Shown in pieces: positions 12,211-23,819 of a stretch of 64,000 nucleotides of DNA. The stretch comes from Trissonchulus latispiculum. Lineage: Eukaryota; Nematoda; Enoplea; Enoplida; Ironidae. The stretch is from contig JASAND010010752.1 of the NCBI GenBank assembly GCA_030248195.1, positions 62,001-126,000 of the forward strand, given 5' to 3'. Position numbers and translations under genes: made by a program. The notes below the pieces were generated by a model. That model was given only the letters and a program-made list of their open reading frames with translations. It did no database searches and was not told the origin of the DNA. The first letter of the stretch is position 1; each line of letters begins with the position of its first letter.

Positions 12211-13206
12211 ACTATATATAGCTTGCTTGGATTACCACTTATGCTACGGGATATGGCGGGTGACGGACTGGGATTTCTCAAAAATTGATGGTTCGGTAAA
12301 AGGGCTAACGAAGGGCTAACGAAATCAAGGACATGAGACAAAGACAGGCAAGTTAACCTAAAAATTAACGCAAAATTTAGCCAAAATTTAGCAAAAACTT
12401 AGCTAAAATTTTTTAAAACTTCTAAAAAATAGTAAAAACTGCTTATTTTACTCTAAAGTAGCAAGCACTAAATTTGCAGAACTACACGTTTTCTGGAAAA
12501 TTTTCTGCTGCTTGGACCCTTTCCGTAGATTTGGCACGAGGTACAAGGACAGCTAAAGTTTGGGCTAAAGGAATACAGGACCCTCAAGAGTCGGTGCCCT
12601 TGTTTTGTTAGTGTATGATTCAAAGATTTTAGAAATCAACAGAAATCAATATTTTATGGAATTGCGCCTTAAGGAAATCCATTATAGCACTTACGGGAAA
12701 TTTGAAAAATTGGGGTGAAGAATGAAGAATTTTTGGCACAGTGAAGAATTTATGGCTGAATTTGACTGTTGACGACCCCCCCCCCCCTAAAGAGGACCTC
12801 TGTTGCGATTCCCCAGAAGGGCACCTTTTTGAGAATTATCAAATTAAAACTGCCAAAATTCCTTGCAATACCCACCACCAAACGAGAGTAGGGTATGTCT
12901 TATAAACTCCTGCCAAATGGGGAACATTTGCGGCTCGCGTAACCTGATCGGAGCACTGTCAGCAAGTACCATTAGCAACGTACAGGAGCCCTCTGTCTAG
13001 TAGAGTCCACATTTCTTAATGTATAATTATAAACTCTTGCTAATATTGATTACATAAGTTTCTTTATTACCAAAAGTCTCAATCACATCGCAGTGGTTAA
13101 TCTTGAATATGAAAATATAACGGTCTTTGGGATATTCACTTCACACTGATCGGAAACCATTTTAGATCTATTTTAAATTTAAAGCGTTACAGTTGAACCT
13201 TCGGCA
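12211..13206. other. No gene seen; short poly-C tract
   Basis: Mostly AT-rich sequence 3' of IFT46, with a run of C at about 12777-12788. The 3' UTR of IFT46 should lie next to 13206. Nothing else is supported. Confidence 0.4.
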
Positions 13207-14753
13207 TTAAAGAATTAGCCTATTTTGACTGGATTCATCTCCATTTTCGCTGACATTCAATTCTTGACCAGCCGAAGTTTCTGCGCCCTTGAAGTGCTGA
13301 GAATTCTTGAACTCCGAATAGAGGGTAAAAAATAAGTGAAGCGCCTGAATACGCTTTCCTTTATAGACGGGAATGTCGACCAGGTTACAGATCAGATCCA
13401 CGTAGTCTTCCAAGGGCATTTCCATACTGGAACTGGCGAGGTCGATAGATTTCAGGGTTTCTTCGACCTCTCCCGGCCATTCTTGCATCAGCTGATCCAC
13501 TTCCGGCATCGGTTTCGAGTAGTGAACGGATGTCGGAGGTTTGGATCGGTGCAGGTCGCTGATACTTCGAATCCATCCGTCAATTTCTTCCGGATGTTTG
13601 TCGGCCCGGTCCAATATTTTGGCGACAGTCTGTCTGGAGATCCCACCCTGTTTGGCCTGGGATCGAAGCTGGAGACTGAGAACGGTGGGATCGGATTGGA
13701 GTCCGGACGGTTCGTCCAAAACTGTTAATCCCAGTTCGTCTTCGATCCCGTCTGGTCGAGGAATTTTAATGAAGGCATCAATATCGCCCACAGCTGGGAT
13801 ATATTCTGGGATGAATGGATACAGCTTTGTGTCCAATTCCAGTTCCTAAAACGATAATGGTTTATCTAAGAAGGTTAGGTAAGGAAGTTAGCAAAATTGT
13901 GCGTTTTTATTGTCCAAATGTGATGTATATATGCATGCACTATCAAGAGCATGTGCAAGTCAAGTCAAGTAATGTAAGATATATCAGCATTGTATTTAAT
14001 AATAATATATACTAATATTAATGATATTTCCTGATATTAATGATATTAATAATAATACTTCCTAATTATTTCAGTAATAATAAATTATAATTTAAGTATT
14101 GTTGTCATATTTTTGGATTTTTATTTTTGAGACATTTTGAGATATTTTACTTTCTCTACATATGTATTCCTGTCAGCACTGCTGCTACGCAAAAAATTGA
14201 AGACCCTGAATATGCACTATAAACGTATCTTTTTGACTTATTTATCTGATATAATAATTTAACATTGACCAAAATTATCAGTTACCTGTGGTCTATACTG
14301 AGTGATATAGTTGAATAGATCCTTGATTTCCGGCGTCACATTGAGTCCTTCGAAATCTTTGGGATCATAGGAAACTTCCGTTGGAATGATTCGCCCTTCC
14401 TCTCCGGAGTCTCCCGATTCTTCTTCTTCATCTTCCTCTTCCTCTTCTTCAAATTCCAATTTCTTTTTTCCTCCAGCTTCTCCCTCCTTCGAAATTTTCC
14501 TCTTCGAAGCTTCCGATTCATCATCTTCGAAGCTTTTCCCCCTTTCCAAATTCTTTTCCGTTTCGTCTGCCACCGTTTGAGTCACAATTTCCCCGCGAAC
14601 TTCCAACGGCTCTGTCAGCTGACTCATACCCGGTTTTTCTGAGGGTTCAATTTGCGGAGTTGCAATCTCACTTTCCTGAACTGACTCGGAGTTCCCTCCT
14701 CCAGCAACTTCTCCAGAATTCTCCTTCTTGAATTTGCGAAAGAATCGAGACAT
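13207..14753 (-). CDS. IFT46: Intraflagellar transport protein 46
   Basis: Two exons on the minus strand: 14753-14286 (ATG at 14753) and 13845-13207 (stop TAA); the intron has a GTAACT donor and a TTTTAG acceptor and lies in phase 0. The product is 368 residues, a little longer than the usual 300-345. The N-terminal ~120 residues are charged and low in complexity with a Glu/Asp run (about 100-115), the variable region of the family. The conserved core starts at YDPKDFEGLNVTPEIKDLF and continues through IPEYIPAVGDIDAFIKIPRP and DEPSGLQSDPTVL, hallmark IFT46 motifs. IFT46 is a core subunit of the IFT-B particle, which carries cargo such as outer dynein arms along the axoneme. So this animal builds cilia. 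A reading frame starting upstream at TTG (14759) is not needed. Confidence 0.95.
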
Positions 14754-14865
14754 GTGCAAAAATTAATTAATTCGTGCAGGGCAAAATAACTGATATGTAA
14801 AAAGTTCTCAGTGGGGTGGGAGAGAGAAAGAGAGCCTTCCTAACGAAGGAGGTGCCTTCCACCTT

Positions 14866-14878
14866 GTTGCTAGGTAAC
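14866..14878. promoter_or_regulatory. RFX X-box upstream of IFT46
   Basis: GTTGCTAGGTAAC, 113 bp upstream of the IFT46 start codon, fits the X-box consensus RYYNYY-N(1-3)-RRNRAC at every position, with a 1-base spacer and two near-palindromic half sites. RFX factors drive IFT genes through such sites in animals; action here is inferred from position and match. Confidence 0.7.
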
Positions 14879-15563
14879 GGGATGTGTCTAACCAGAACTG
14901 TTTTCAACGATATCAGCTAGAAATTGTGATATGGAAAATAAGAGCAATGAATGCTTGTGTGATAGATACACTATGAATCGAAAAGATTTAAATGATTCTA
15001 ATTCAAAATATATAGGACTGAGCACATAATGACCATGACAGTCAAATTAATAAGGAATTTCTGAAAGATGCTCACAAGCCCAAAATGCAAAGTTTGCTCT
15101 GCTGTCCCTGTTGTGTTCAATTGCTTCAATTCGTTGAACGTGCCCGCTTTGTTTAACTATTTTAGCATTTCTCCGTTTATTACTGTTTATTAACTCGTAC
15201 CCTAATTTATATCTCCTAATCATATAAGTCACTTAAAATCGTAATTTCTGTTGTGCAAATTTGTAGTTTGTAAAACTAAGTGACCTTTTCCCATTTTAAG
15301 TTTTCTGAATCAAACTTTTTCATAAGCAGACCCCCCACCCTCTCTTTGAAAGCGGGGCAGAACCCTCTCAAAATAAGACCCCATTTTAGTGTACGGTTTT
15401 CTTCACCCTTTATTAGTTGTTTCTTTAATGTTGGTATATAGTCGCAAGCAGTTAACCACTCGTCGTTTTCGAATGTGATATATTTTCTTCGCTTGTTTGT
15501 TTCATCCTAAACATAGTTTATTTAGGTATGCCAAAAGTAACATAATCTGACTATTACACAATC
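14879..15563. other. No gene seen between IFT46 and LBD1
   Basis: Intergenic sequence between two divergently transcribed genes. No exon or clear repeat supported. Confidence 0.4.
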
Positions 15564-15571
15564 TCTGTAGG

Positions 15572-15863
15572 CAGGCCCGCACCCAGGATTTTGAAAAGGG
15601 GGGTCCACGGTAAAATACAACGGGGGGGGGGTCTGGGGGGCCGAGCCCCCCAGAAGTTGAAGAATTTTTGCGTTTTTGCCCAAAAATCGTACATTGGATG
15701 TTTATTTCTTGCAAAAACTAAATTGTCGCGAAACGAAAAAAAAACGAAAAACGAAAATTTTTGAAAAATAGTTGTTTTTGCTATCGAAATAGCAAAAAGT
15801 TTTTATGTTGTCACCCCAAAAGGGGGGGTCTAGACCCCTTGAACCCCCCTGGGTGCGGGCCTG
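15572..15863. mobile_element. 292-bp hAT-like MITE
   Basis: Inverted ends CAGGCCCGCACCCAGG and CCTGGGTGCGGGCCTG with a perfect 8-bp duplication TCTGTAGG (15564-15571 and 15864-15871). The CAG start and 8-bp duplication are typical of hAT. It lies 132 bp upstream of the LBD1 start codon and may sit in or near its promoter. Confidence 0.9.
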
Positions 15864-15995
15864 TCTGTAGGTGCTGTTTTCATAAACTAAGCTATGTAAT
15901 TTCATCCTATCTGCTTTCTGCGATTTAATTTCAATAATTTAGCAGGATTTCAAGCCAAACTTTTAGTAAACATTTTGCAGTAGAAGTGAAAAAGT

Positions 15996-18900
15996 ATGGG
16001 GTCAAGTTGTGTCACAGCTGTTCTGTTGGTTTTAGCTGCATTTGGAAGTCTCGGAAATGGTTACAACTTTGATTTGAGACATCTTGATGCCCAGCTTCAA
16101 GATTATGATAAAAGAATCAGACCCAACTATGGAGGTTAGATGATAGATTGTTTAGGCAGACCTGTTTTTTGCCTTTTAGGCTTTTTCTTAACCGTTCTGA
16201 AGCAGAAAAACATATTTTTGAAACAGCTGTCTTTTTGCTCAACTTTTGAAATTGTATCCTATGCTTGTTTATTTTGCTCGTTTTCTGGTGGAGATCTCAG
16301 TCCCAGGGTATTTTTTACGGGGGGGGGGCGGGCCCCCCCCCCGAAATTGACCTCCCCCCCCCCCGAAAATGCCTTCCCCCCCCCGAAATCGCCCCCCCCC
16401 CGGGATTTTGGTCTGCCCCCTTAATGAGGTCTACATTTTTTCCAAAAATGGTCAAATTTTCAAAAATTTTCCGGCTTCGCCGGAGATTTTTTCATAAAAA
16501 TGGCTATTTATACCTTAAATCCTGGCATTTTTGAGAACTTTTTGTGTTTCACCATGCAAAATACGCCAAAAAATACCATTTTTTGGCTCATTTTGGCTAA
16601 AAAATCACCCCCCCCCCCAAAATTTACTACCCCCCCCCCCCCGGGGCCCGGGGGGGGCCCCCCGGGAAGCCCCCCCCCCGGAAAAAAATCCCTAAAAAAT
16701 ACCCTGAGTCCTGCCGAGTTTTGTTACACCTCCCCTGTTCGATGGAGTCAGCTAGTTTGCATTTATGGGGGGGCATTGGACAAGCGAGTACTAAGTTTTA
16801 GCTTCATGGTTCTCCAACGAACAGGTCTCGATGTTAAACGTATGTCAGTAGTAGTAAATGCTGCTCCCTTTCTATGTTTTAGGCGAACCTGTGCAGGTTG
16901 GGATTACCTGTCACGTATCGTCGTGGAATTGGGATGGAAAATATCTGCAGGCCACCTTTTACCTGAGACAAATGTATGATGATCCCAGATTGGCTGCCGG
17001 CGAAGAAATACCATTGGATACTACTCTGAGCGGGGAGTTCAATGAAATCTGGACTCCAGATTTGTTTATGGCAAATTCTGTTGAGCCTCTGACCATTTTT
17101 CCTGGCGAAAAGTTCACCAGAATCACACCAAAGGGTAAGCTAACTCAGGATTGTTTTACTCAGAAACTTTTACAATTTTTTGATCACTTCCAGGAAGTTT
17201 TTTGCTCAGTTTGCTAGAACTTGAGACCCACATAGGGGACTACTATATAGTAGGTAAATCGTCCCTCCGCATCCCTTTTCAGCAACGATAACGTTTTGGT
17301 TATAACTATATGTCATATACTCTGTTGTTTATTTACATTTTTATCGTGTTGATTGGTTGGAATAAATGGAATAGAATAGAACATGCGCACAGCAGAAGAA
17401 ACGCTATTAATGATTATTTCCGTGAAAGAGTAGACAGATTTGAATTATCATGCTAGCGAGCCACCATTGAATGACCGACGAGCTACTCAGCTAAAAGACT
17501 ACAGATTTTCTATATTCGTTACGAACGATGCGATGCGAAAAATGCGAAATGTAATAATAAACCTACTAGGTCCATGTCCATAAATGGACTGTACTAGATT
17601 TTCAACGAACTAGTGGAAGGATGTGGTGGGAAGACAATTGTTTAAATGCGATGGGTCAAACAAGCTTTGAGCAAAACACCTTACTCTATCCTTGCAGTTA
17701 AGGATGGATATGTAACTGGATTGGCTAAAGCTTAGAAAACTTTAGTGACTCCCGCTGAGAATCGAATCAGCGCCCGTTAATCTCAGGTTATACTTCGATA
17801 TCTGTGCTCAGCACTGTGTTACGCGTCCAATCTCGTATGCGTGGTTTTGTGGTTTTTTAGGACAGATTCATATAAGTCGACGAGTGAGTACCAAAACTCC
17901 TTGCTTCATGAATGCCGAGTCCAATTCAACAAACTGTGAGATAAAGATGGAAAGCTATGGGTTCAGTTTAAGCGATCTTGTATTCAAATGGGCAAAGGAA
18001 GACAGGTGAGTGAACCAAACTAATTTTATGTGTTGAAATTTGCAAACTACATTCGTTCGGGTGCAGAATCGCACTATATTCGCTTGTTTTAACGTTTTAA
18101 CGTTATATACATTAGAAAATCGCAAATCTCTGACGTTAAGTATGGGAAGTACTGTCAACAATCTTCGGCTTGGTACACTGTCGCTCAATTGAGCGAGACC
18201 AATCGAGGCCCTACACAGTTTCTATTACTCTTTATGTTGCAGAGTTTACTGTGTAATAAGGCGAATTAGAACTTTCCCCCCAATATGTGCCGTCAACGTC
18301 GAGCTGGCAACTCAACAAGAGTCTGGTAACTTACCATAAACTAAAAGGATGAAAATAAGGGTGTAAACAGTCAATCTTTCGCCAGTAATTACTAGAGTAG
18401 ATTTATTTAATAGTAGTAGTAGTAGTATATGGCGGCTGTTTCTGCCCCCACTCTCAGGAGGGAATGACTTTTGACCTACTACCAGTTCTGTGGTCCCTTG
18501 CTAGCTCGCGATACATACCCCCAGTTCACCTAGTAGCTACACCCAGCACTTCTTGTTTATCCCTCACTTCATCATGCCAAACCCTCTGTACTACACCTCG
18601 TTCTGACATTGTAGTTCCTACCACTACCTATACACTTAGCTTGACATTCTGTTATACATCCAGTTCCTTTCCTTACAAATGAAATACTTTCAGTACACCC
18701 TGTTTACACACCTAGTTCTCCCCATGCCACATCCAGTTCCTACCCTTACCAACCACTCACCTTCACAACACCCTGTTTATACATGTAGTTCTCCTGGATT
18801 CCGCAGCCAGTTCCTACTTCATCCTTCTTTCTACTTCATTCTTTAATGCCGTCGCTCTGTGTTCTTCCCCCGAGGCTTGGGGCCTTTTCGCAAATGGGTA

Positions 18901-20823
18901 GAGTAGAGTAGAGTTAAAATTAACTCTTTTAACCCTTTTCATGAATGCACTGAGTTAAATTTAACTCTGCCTGCTTGTAACTCTTTTAACTCTGCAGGGT
19001 TAAAAATCATAGAGTTAAAAGAGTTAAAACTGACAGAGTTAAAATTAACTCTCTGCATTCGCGAAAAGAGTTAAAAGAGTTAAAACAGGGAGAGTTAAAA
19101 TTAACCATTATTCCATCCAGAATTCCCAGGTACGGAGATCCAAAATCGTCTAGGAAATTAATTTCAACAGAGCGTCTTCGTGTTTCTTCAAATCTTGATA
19201 AGAAATTAGATTGACTGCATGCCCAACTTTCACCTTTGCAACCTTCACCCAACCAGCATCACCAGAACACTTTGAAAGAGTGCTTTTGTAACCGACTGTT
19301 CGCGACAACAGATCAAGCCTAACTGACGCGATATTACAATTTGCACTCGTTATATATACCTTTTTAAACCATTCCTTCAGTACCTACAGCATACTGCAAT
19401 TACTTCCTGCAACACCCGGTCATACTACCAGTTATGCTATCGTGTCCCCACTGCCTCCACTGTTTACGATACTCCTAGTTTTGCTTTTGGGTCACTTACA
19501 CCGACCCTACCTCGACCTCTGCACAAAGTTTCTTTGCTGATACTTGTTTCGCTACCCTAATTTCATGGTCCGAGTCACTCCAAAATAGCTCCGAGTAAAC
19601 ATAGAGTATATATACACCGAGCTTCCCCCCGAACTTACTCCAAATATGGTGTAAAAGTGTAAAAGGCGACGAAGTGGAGATATGAAACTACAGCGCGCCC
19701 AGCTACTTCACCAGAGAATCAGCAATTGAGAATAGGAGATCGGCTACATTTAATTTTAGAGGGACTTTTGGATTGCCATTTCTGGGGGAGTTTTAAGAAG
19801 GGGCCATTTTGATAGACCTTCGGATGGTTGACCAGAAATAAATTTCAATTACTGACAGTCTTGCTCTTGCACAAACCCTGGGATCCAAGCTTCGCCTCCA
19901 CCTCTGCCCCCTTATCCCAACAGTCCTCTTTACAACTATGTCTAAATTTGTTGTATATAGTTTGTGTATAAGTAGTAGAAAAAAGAAAAATTTAATATAC
20001 CAAACACATTAGATTAGGGCCGGACTAGTAGTTTAGGTAGGTACGTAGGTAGGCAGATTAGGTATACTAGGCGTCCGGTAATGGGCCGACGCCGGGTTCC
20101 AAGCCTCGGGGGAAGAACACAGAGAAACGGCATTAACGAAGGAAGTAGAAAGACGGATGAAGTAGGAACTGGCTCTGGAATCCAGGAGAACTACATGTAT
20201 AAACAGGGTGCTGTGAAGGTGTGTAGTATCCGGATTGTGGGGGGGATGAGGGACCCCTCTGGGGGACGTGAGCTCCAGGTTTGGTGGGGGGGGGGGGGTG
20301 AAACCCCCACCCACAGACCCCCCCCCCCCAAGCACATGTATATTGTAAGAAAAGGAACTCGATGTATAATAGAATGTCAAACAAGGAAAACTAAGTGTAT
20401 AGGTAGTGGTAGGAACTACAATGTCAGAACGAGGTGTATATACAGGGGGTTTAACATGATGAACTGGGGAGATGAACAAGAAGTGCTGCTGGGTGTAGCT
20501 ACTAGGTGAACTGGGAATATGTGTCGCGAGCGAGCAGGGACGATAAAACTGGCAGTAGAGACGGTCAAAGGTCATTCCTTCCTGAGAGTGGGGGCCGAAA
20601 CGGCCGCCATATACTACCAATAGTCTTTGATACTGTGATTTTTTTGTTTATTTTATGCTATAATTTTAGTTCCATCTCTATTGAAACAGACTACCTTCCA
20701 AGCACGAAACCTCTGGTTGCTCACGTTTCTGAGAGAACCACAACAACGAGCACTGGAGCCTATAGCGTTCTCGTCCTGGGCTTGGAGTTTGACAACGGCG
20801 TCGTCAGCACGTTTGTTTCATGA
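15996..20823 (+). CDS. LBD1: secreted ligand-binding-domain-only Cys-loop receptor homologue
   Basis: Four exons: 15996-16134, 16883-17134, 17861-18005, 20670-20823 (stop TGA); donors GTTAGA, GTAAGC, GTGAGT; phases 1, 1, 2 agree. Product 229 residues. A signal peptide (about 1-23) is followed by YDKRIRPNYGG (start of anionic Cys-loop receptors such as GlyR and GluCl), a YLRQMYDDPRL strand (about 73-83), IWTPDLFMAN (102-111, loop A), and MESYGFSLSDLVFKW after the Cys-loop. The Cys-loop is C145-C156, only 10 residues between, without the usual FPxD, but with a glycosylation sequon at N152. The end, STGAYSVLVLGLEF, matches the last strand before the first membrane helix, and the frame then stops. 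No membrane domain follows. The second GluCl/GlyR-type disulfide is absent (Val for Cys after YS). An AATAAA lies at 20893. Likely a soluble, AChBP-like oligomer; ligand unknown. Confidence 0.8.
16304..16706. mobile_element. C-rich MITE with 5-bp target duplication, intron 1 of LBD1
   Basis: Ends CAGGGTATTTTTTACGGGG and AAAAAATACCCTG are inverted and flanked by AGTCC (16299-16303 and 16707-16711). Inside are G and C runs and a palindromic ccggcttcgccgg block shared with the copy at 61214-61502. No coding capacity. Confidence 0.8.
17690..17850 (-). repeat. Possible tRNA-derived SINE fragment
   Basis: On the minus strand a B-box-like gattcgattctc (about 17755-17770) follows an A-box-like stretch near 17820. 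No full cloverleaf. It lies just upstream of LBD1 exon 3. Confidence 0.25.
18420..20618. mobile_element. Foldback-type element with about 470-bp inverted arms, intron 3 of LBD1
   Basis: The left arm (about 18420-18886, starting gtatatggcggctg) pairs with the right arm (about 20092-20618, ending cggccgccatatac) with few mismatches. The right arm has an extra poly-G/poly-C block (about 20230-20340). The middle (about 18895-19110) is rich in gagttaaaa/ttaactctttt repeats. The right end lies 51 bp before LBD1 exon 4. A (TAG)n tract abuts the left end; no clear target duplication. Confidence 0.7.
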
Positions 20824-20892
20824 TCATACGAAAGCCACAAACCTCGAACGTTATACTCTAAATAGTCCAAGGAATCGACTCTCATTTGTTTG

Positions 20893-20898
20893 AATAAA
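20893..20898 (+). terminator. Polyadenylation signal of LBD1
   Basis: AATAAA 70 bp after the LBD1 stop codon. It supports exon 4 being the last coding exon. Confidence 0.65.
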
Positions 20899-22260
20899 AT
20901 TTCGTTCATATTTATATTAAGGTTCTCAGTTTTTGCGTTCCATAAGTAGGTAGGTAGGTAGGTGTTAGCTTGGATATGATCGTTTGGAGCTTTTAAAAGG
21001 CATATTTTTTAGGACATTTGTTCACGTTTTCCAAAACTTCAAAATTTTTCTTTCAAGAAACGGCCTTAAAAGTGAACTGTGCCAACTCAAGCAGAGCGAT
21101 GTGGGAATTAGTTCCGGCCGGTGAGGACCGTTGCGGTTACAGCGTTACGTTCTGCCAGTCCTCAAATAATTCTGCCGATTAATACTGATTGTAACATGGC
21201 TCAGTGTAATCGAACCATGCTACAACCGCCTGCGTACAATTGAATTGCACGCTACACCGTGCAGTACAATTGTACTGCACGGTGTAGCGTGCAGTACAAC
21301 TGTACTGCACGGTAAGCCTTCGCTGCTCTCCTGTCGGAGTGTGCAGCGAGGCTGCTGCAGCCAGCAGAACTGACTGCAATGATAAAGAATTTCTCCCCCT
21401 TATATACTTTCTGCCGAAAGAAATGTGCAAATTAGGTTGAATATTATATAAACGACTGAAATTTGAAGCCAAATGTCAGTTTTTAAAGACATGACATATC
21501 ATAGGGGTTTTGGTAGCGACCCCTATAATATGAGTGAAAATGGTCGAATGACCGTGTAAAACAAGGCTGCACAGAAGCTGCGCAGATTCCTGCGCAGATC
21601 CTGCGCAGATTATGTGCGCAATAAATTGTACGTGTCGAGTTTAGTATGTTCCTGAAGTTTCATCCCCGTACCACTTTCCGTTAAAAAGTTATGCCAAAAA
21701 TGCTTACGAAAATTGTGTTTTTTTTCCGATTTCTCGCTTTTGATGTCTCATAAGGGGGTTTTGTAGCTTGCATTACTACAGATAGAAAAATTTTTGCCTA
21801 TGAAACCCATATATATTCTTGTAGTACAAATCAAAAATAAGAAAATAAGCTAGTTTTTATGCCTCCCGGAGCCGGAAAAAATTTTTGGGTTGGGGCCAGT
21901 CGGCCAAAACGCTAAAATGGCCAAAAAGTATGCTTCAAAGGCGCCTTAATAAGTCAGATTGGGCTATATATGGGGTAATACTGACTATATGGTGATTTTT
22001 GTGCGTAATTTTTCGGTACTGGCCTGCCAAAGTTGGTGAATTCTAGGTCGAACTTTGAACTTAATTTTTTCTAACTAAAAAACTAACTAACTAAGAATTT
22101 ATTCTGATTAACAAGTAGCCATACAGAATAATACGAATACATAAACTCTTTATCGCAGTTACACAATTCTTAGCAATTTAATATATATGTGCTAGTAACG
22201 AAAATTTGTTAGTAGAAACAAACACAAACAGACACAAAAAACACTTTATAACAGGTATAT
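20899..22260. other. No gene seen; contains a perfect palindrome
   Basis: Intergenic AT-rich sequence. In particular no exon for Cys-loop membrane helices is visible downstream of LBD1. A 48-bp perfect palindrome sits at 21246-21293. Confidence 0.45.
21246..21293. repeat. 48-bp perfect palindrome
   Basis: The two 24-base halves, meeting at caa/ttg (21269/21270), are exact reverse complements. Part of the half repeats again just downstream (to about 21312), so alternative hairpins are possible. Confidence 0.85.
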
Positions 22261-22409
22261 ACTAGAGTTCTGGCTAAAAGTCACAGAAAGGGATGGGGGA
22301 ACCACTTGTCTGGTTATTTAATACCCCGACCCCGAAGATAATTATTCAAATTCAGATTTTTCGCTTATTTTGCTACATGGGTGGCTCAAATTTTGCATAC
22401 AAAGGTTTT

Positions 22410-22562
22410 TGGGGGGGGTGTTCGGTTGGTTTTGGGGGGGCGGGGGGGGGTGGGGGGGGGGGGGGGGGGGTGGGGGGGTGGGGGGGGGGTGGGGGGGGTG
22501 GTGGGGGGGGGGGGGGGGTGGGGCGGGGGGGTGGGTGGGGGGGGGGGGGGGGGGGGGGGGGT

Positions 22563-22598
<36 letters not shown>

Positions 22599-22619
22599 GT
22601 GGTGGGGGGGGGGGGGGGT

Positions 22620-22656
<37 letters not shown>

Positions 22657-22689
22657 TTGTGGGGGGGGGGTGTGGGGGGGGGGGGGGGT

Positions 22690-22721
<32 letters not shown>
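22410..22721 (+). repeat. About 300-bp poly-G tract
   Basis: Almost pure G with scattered T, ending exactly where the left LTR begins. It is either a genuine expanded (G)n tract or a sequencing or assembly artefact. The Gly-rich and Pro-rich reading frames across it are meaningless. Confidence 0.8.
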
Positions 22722-22722
<1 letters not shown>

Positions 22723-23819
22723 TAACCGGCTATATTAGACTCGTAGCCGATTACCAGGGAGAGTAGGCTTACATACAACTACTACAGATTTCTTTTACTC
22801 AGCTATTCACAGGTTCACAAAAATACAAACGCAACCTGACACAAAGCATCAACTACAAATACCTACGTCGGTACTTCCACGACACGACACAACCGAAAAC
22901 CTTAGGTAGCACTTACACAGCCGCACAGCGGTATCCACAAACAGACAGACAGTCACTAACTCCGGGCTGTCACTTCAAGAAAACCCAAAACCGACTGACT
23001 ACCACGCAGTCGAACTTAACCTATCTAACTAGGACAACCACGCCTAGACCTCGTGCTTAACAACCAACCAACTCTTTAACACAGAGACTCGCTTAGACGG
23101 AGCGCCTGGGTGACTGACTGAACCACACCCAACCTGACTTGACTGACAGAACCGAGCCAAACTGACTAACTGACTAGGACTAATTGTGCCGGGTATTTAT
23201 ACTTTTCTGCAGGTGCGTGACATTTCGAAGAACCATCCCAAAAATAGAAGGCTGACATTTAAGAAACCCAAAAAGTCGCTGTTTTTCTGATTAATTCCAG
23301 GAATTCGAAAAGGTTATACTTTTTAGGAGCCCTCCAATTTGCGTCAACAAGTTGACGACCCAGACAAACTATTAATAACTCATCACTTAATTTTTGGCAA
23401 AGGCATTAAACTTTTCTACATGGCATATAACGATTATATGCTACGTGCTAATCCAGCTAAGGCTTTTACACACTGCATATAATAATTATTGACACGTTAT
23501 ATGCTGCATGCTAACACAGCTGCAGCCAGCAGCATTATATGCATCATATATTACAGCAGCAGCAGGCAGCCTTTTATGCATTATATTACAGCAGCAGCAG
23601 GCAGCCTTATATATAGCACGCGGAAGCAGCAGCCTTGCTATGTATATTACGCAGCAGCAGCTGCTATATGCCATTATATGCAGCGTGCTAAAATCGCGCT
23701 GCGACAAGGAAAAGACAAGAAGGATGTATATTACGTACGTTATATACCTACGTTAATGGTTGCACGTATTTGATAGATTATATGTTACGTAGTAATTTGT
23801 ACCTAAGTGTCATGTTACA
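22721..23819 (-). repeat. 3' LTR of the retroelement
   Basis: About 1.1 kb, collinear with 27732-28832. Contains a minus-strand TATA-type box (GTATAAATA, about 23193-23203) and a CAG-rich microsatellite patch (about 23517-23660). The outermost bases next to the poly-G tract differ from the other LTR. Confidence 0.85.

Noticed and set aside
16140..16979. Open frames running from LBD1 intron 1 into exon 2
   Set aside because: They cross a MITE with a readable 5-bp duplication, and the exon 2 frame used by the family is different upstream of the acceptor at 16882.
20824..22260. Search for exons with membrane helices belonging to LBD1
   Set aside because: No hydrophobic four-helix pattern or the PARVSLG-type motif of chloride channels is seen on the plus strand; the same holds after LBD2 to about 52300.
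22293..22778. Poly-Gly and poly-Pro reading frames
   Set aside because: They are translations of the poly-G tract.
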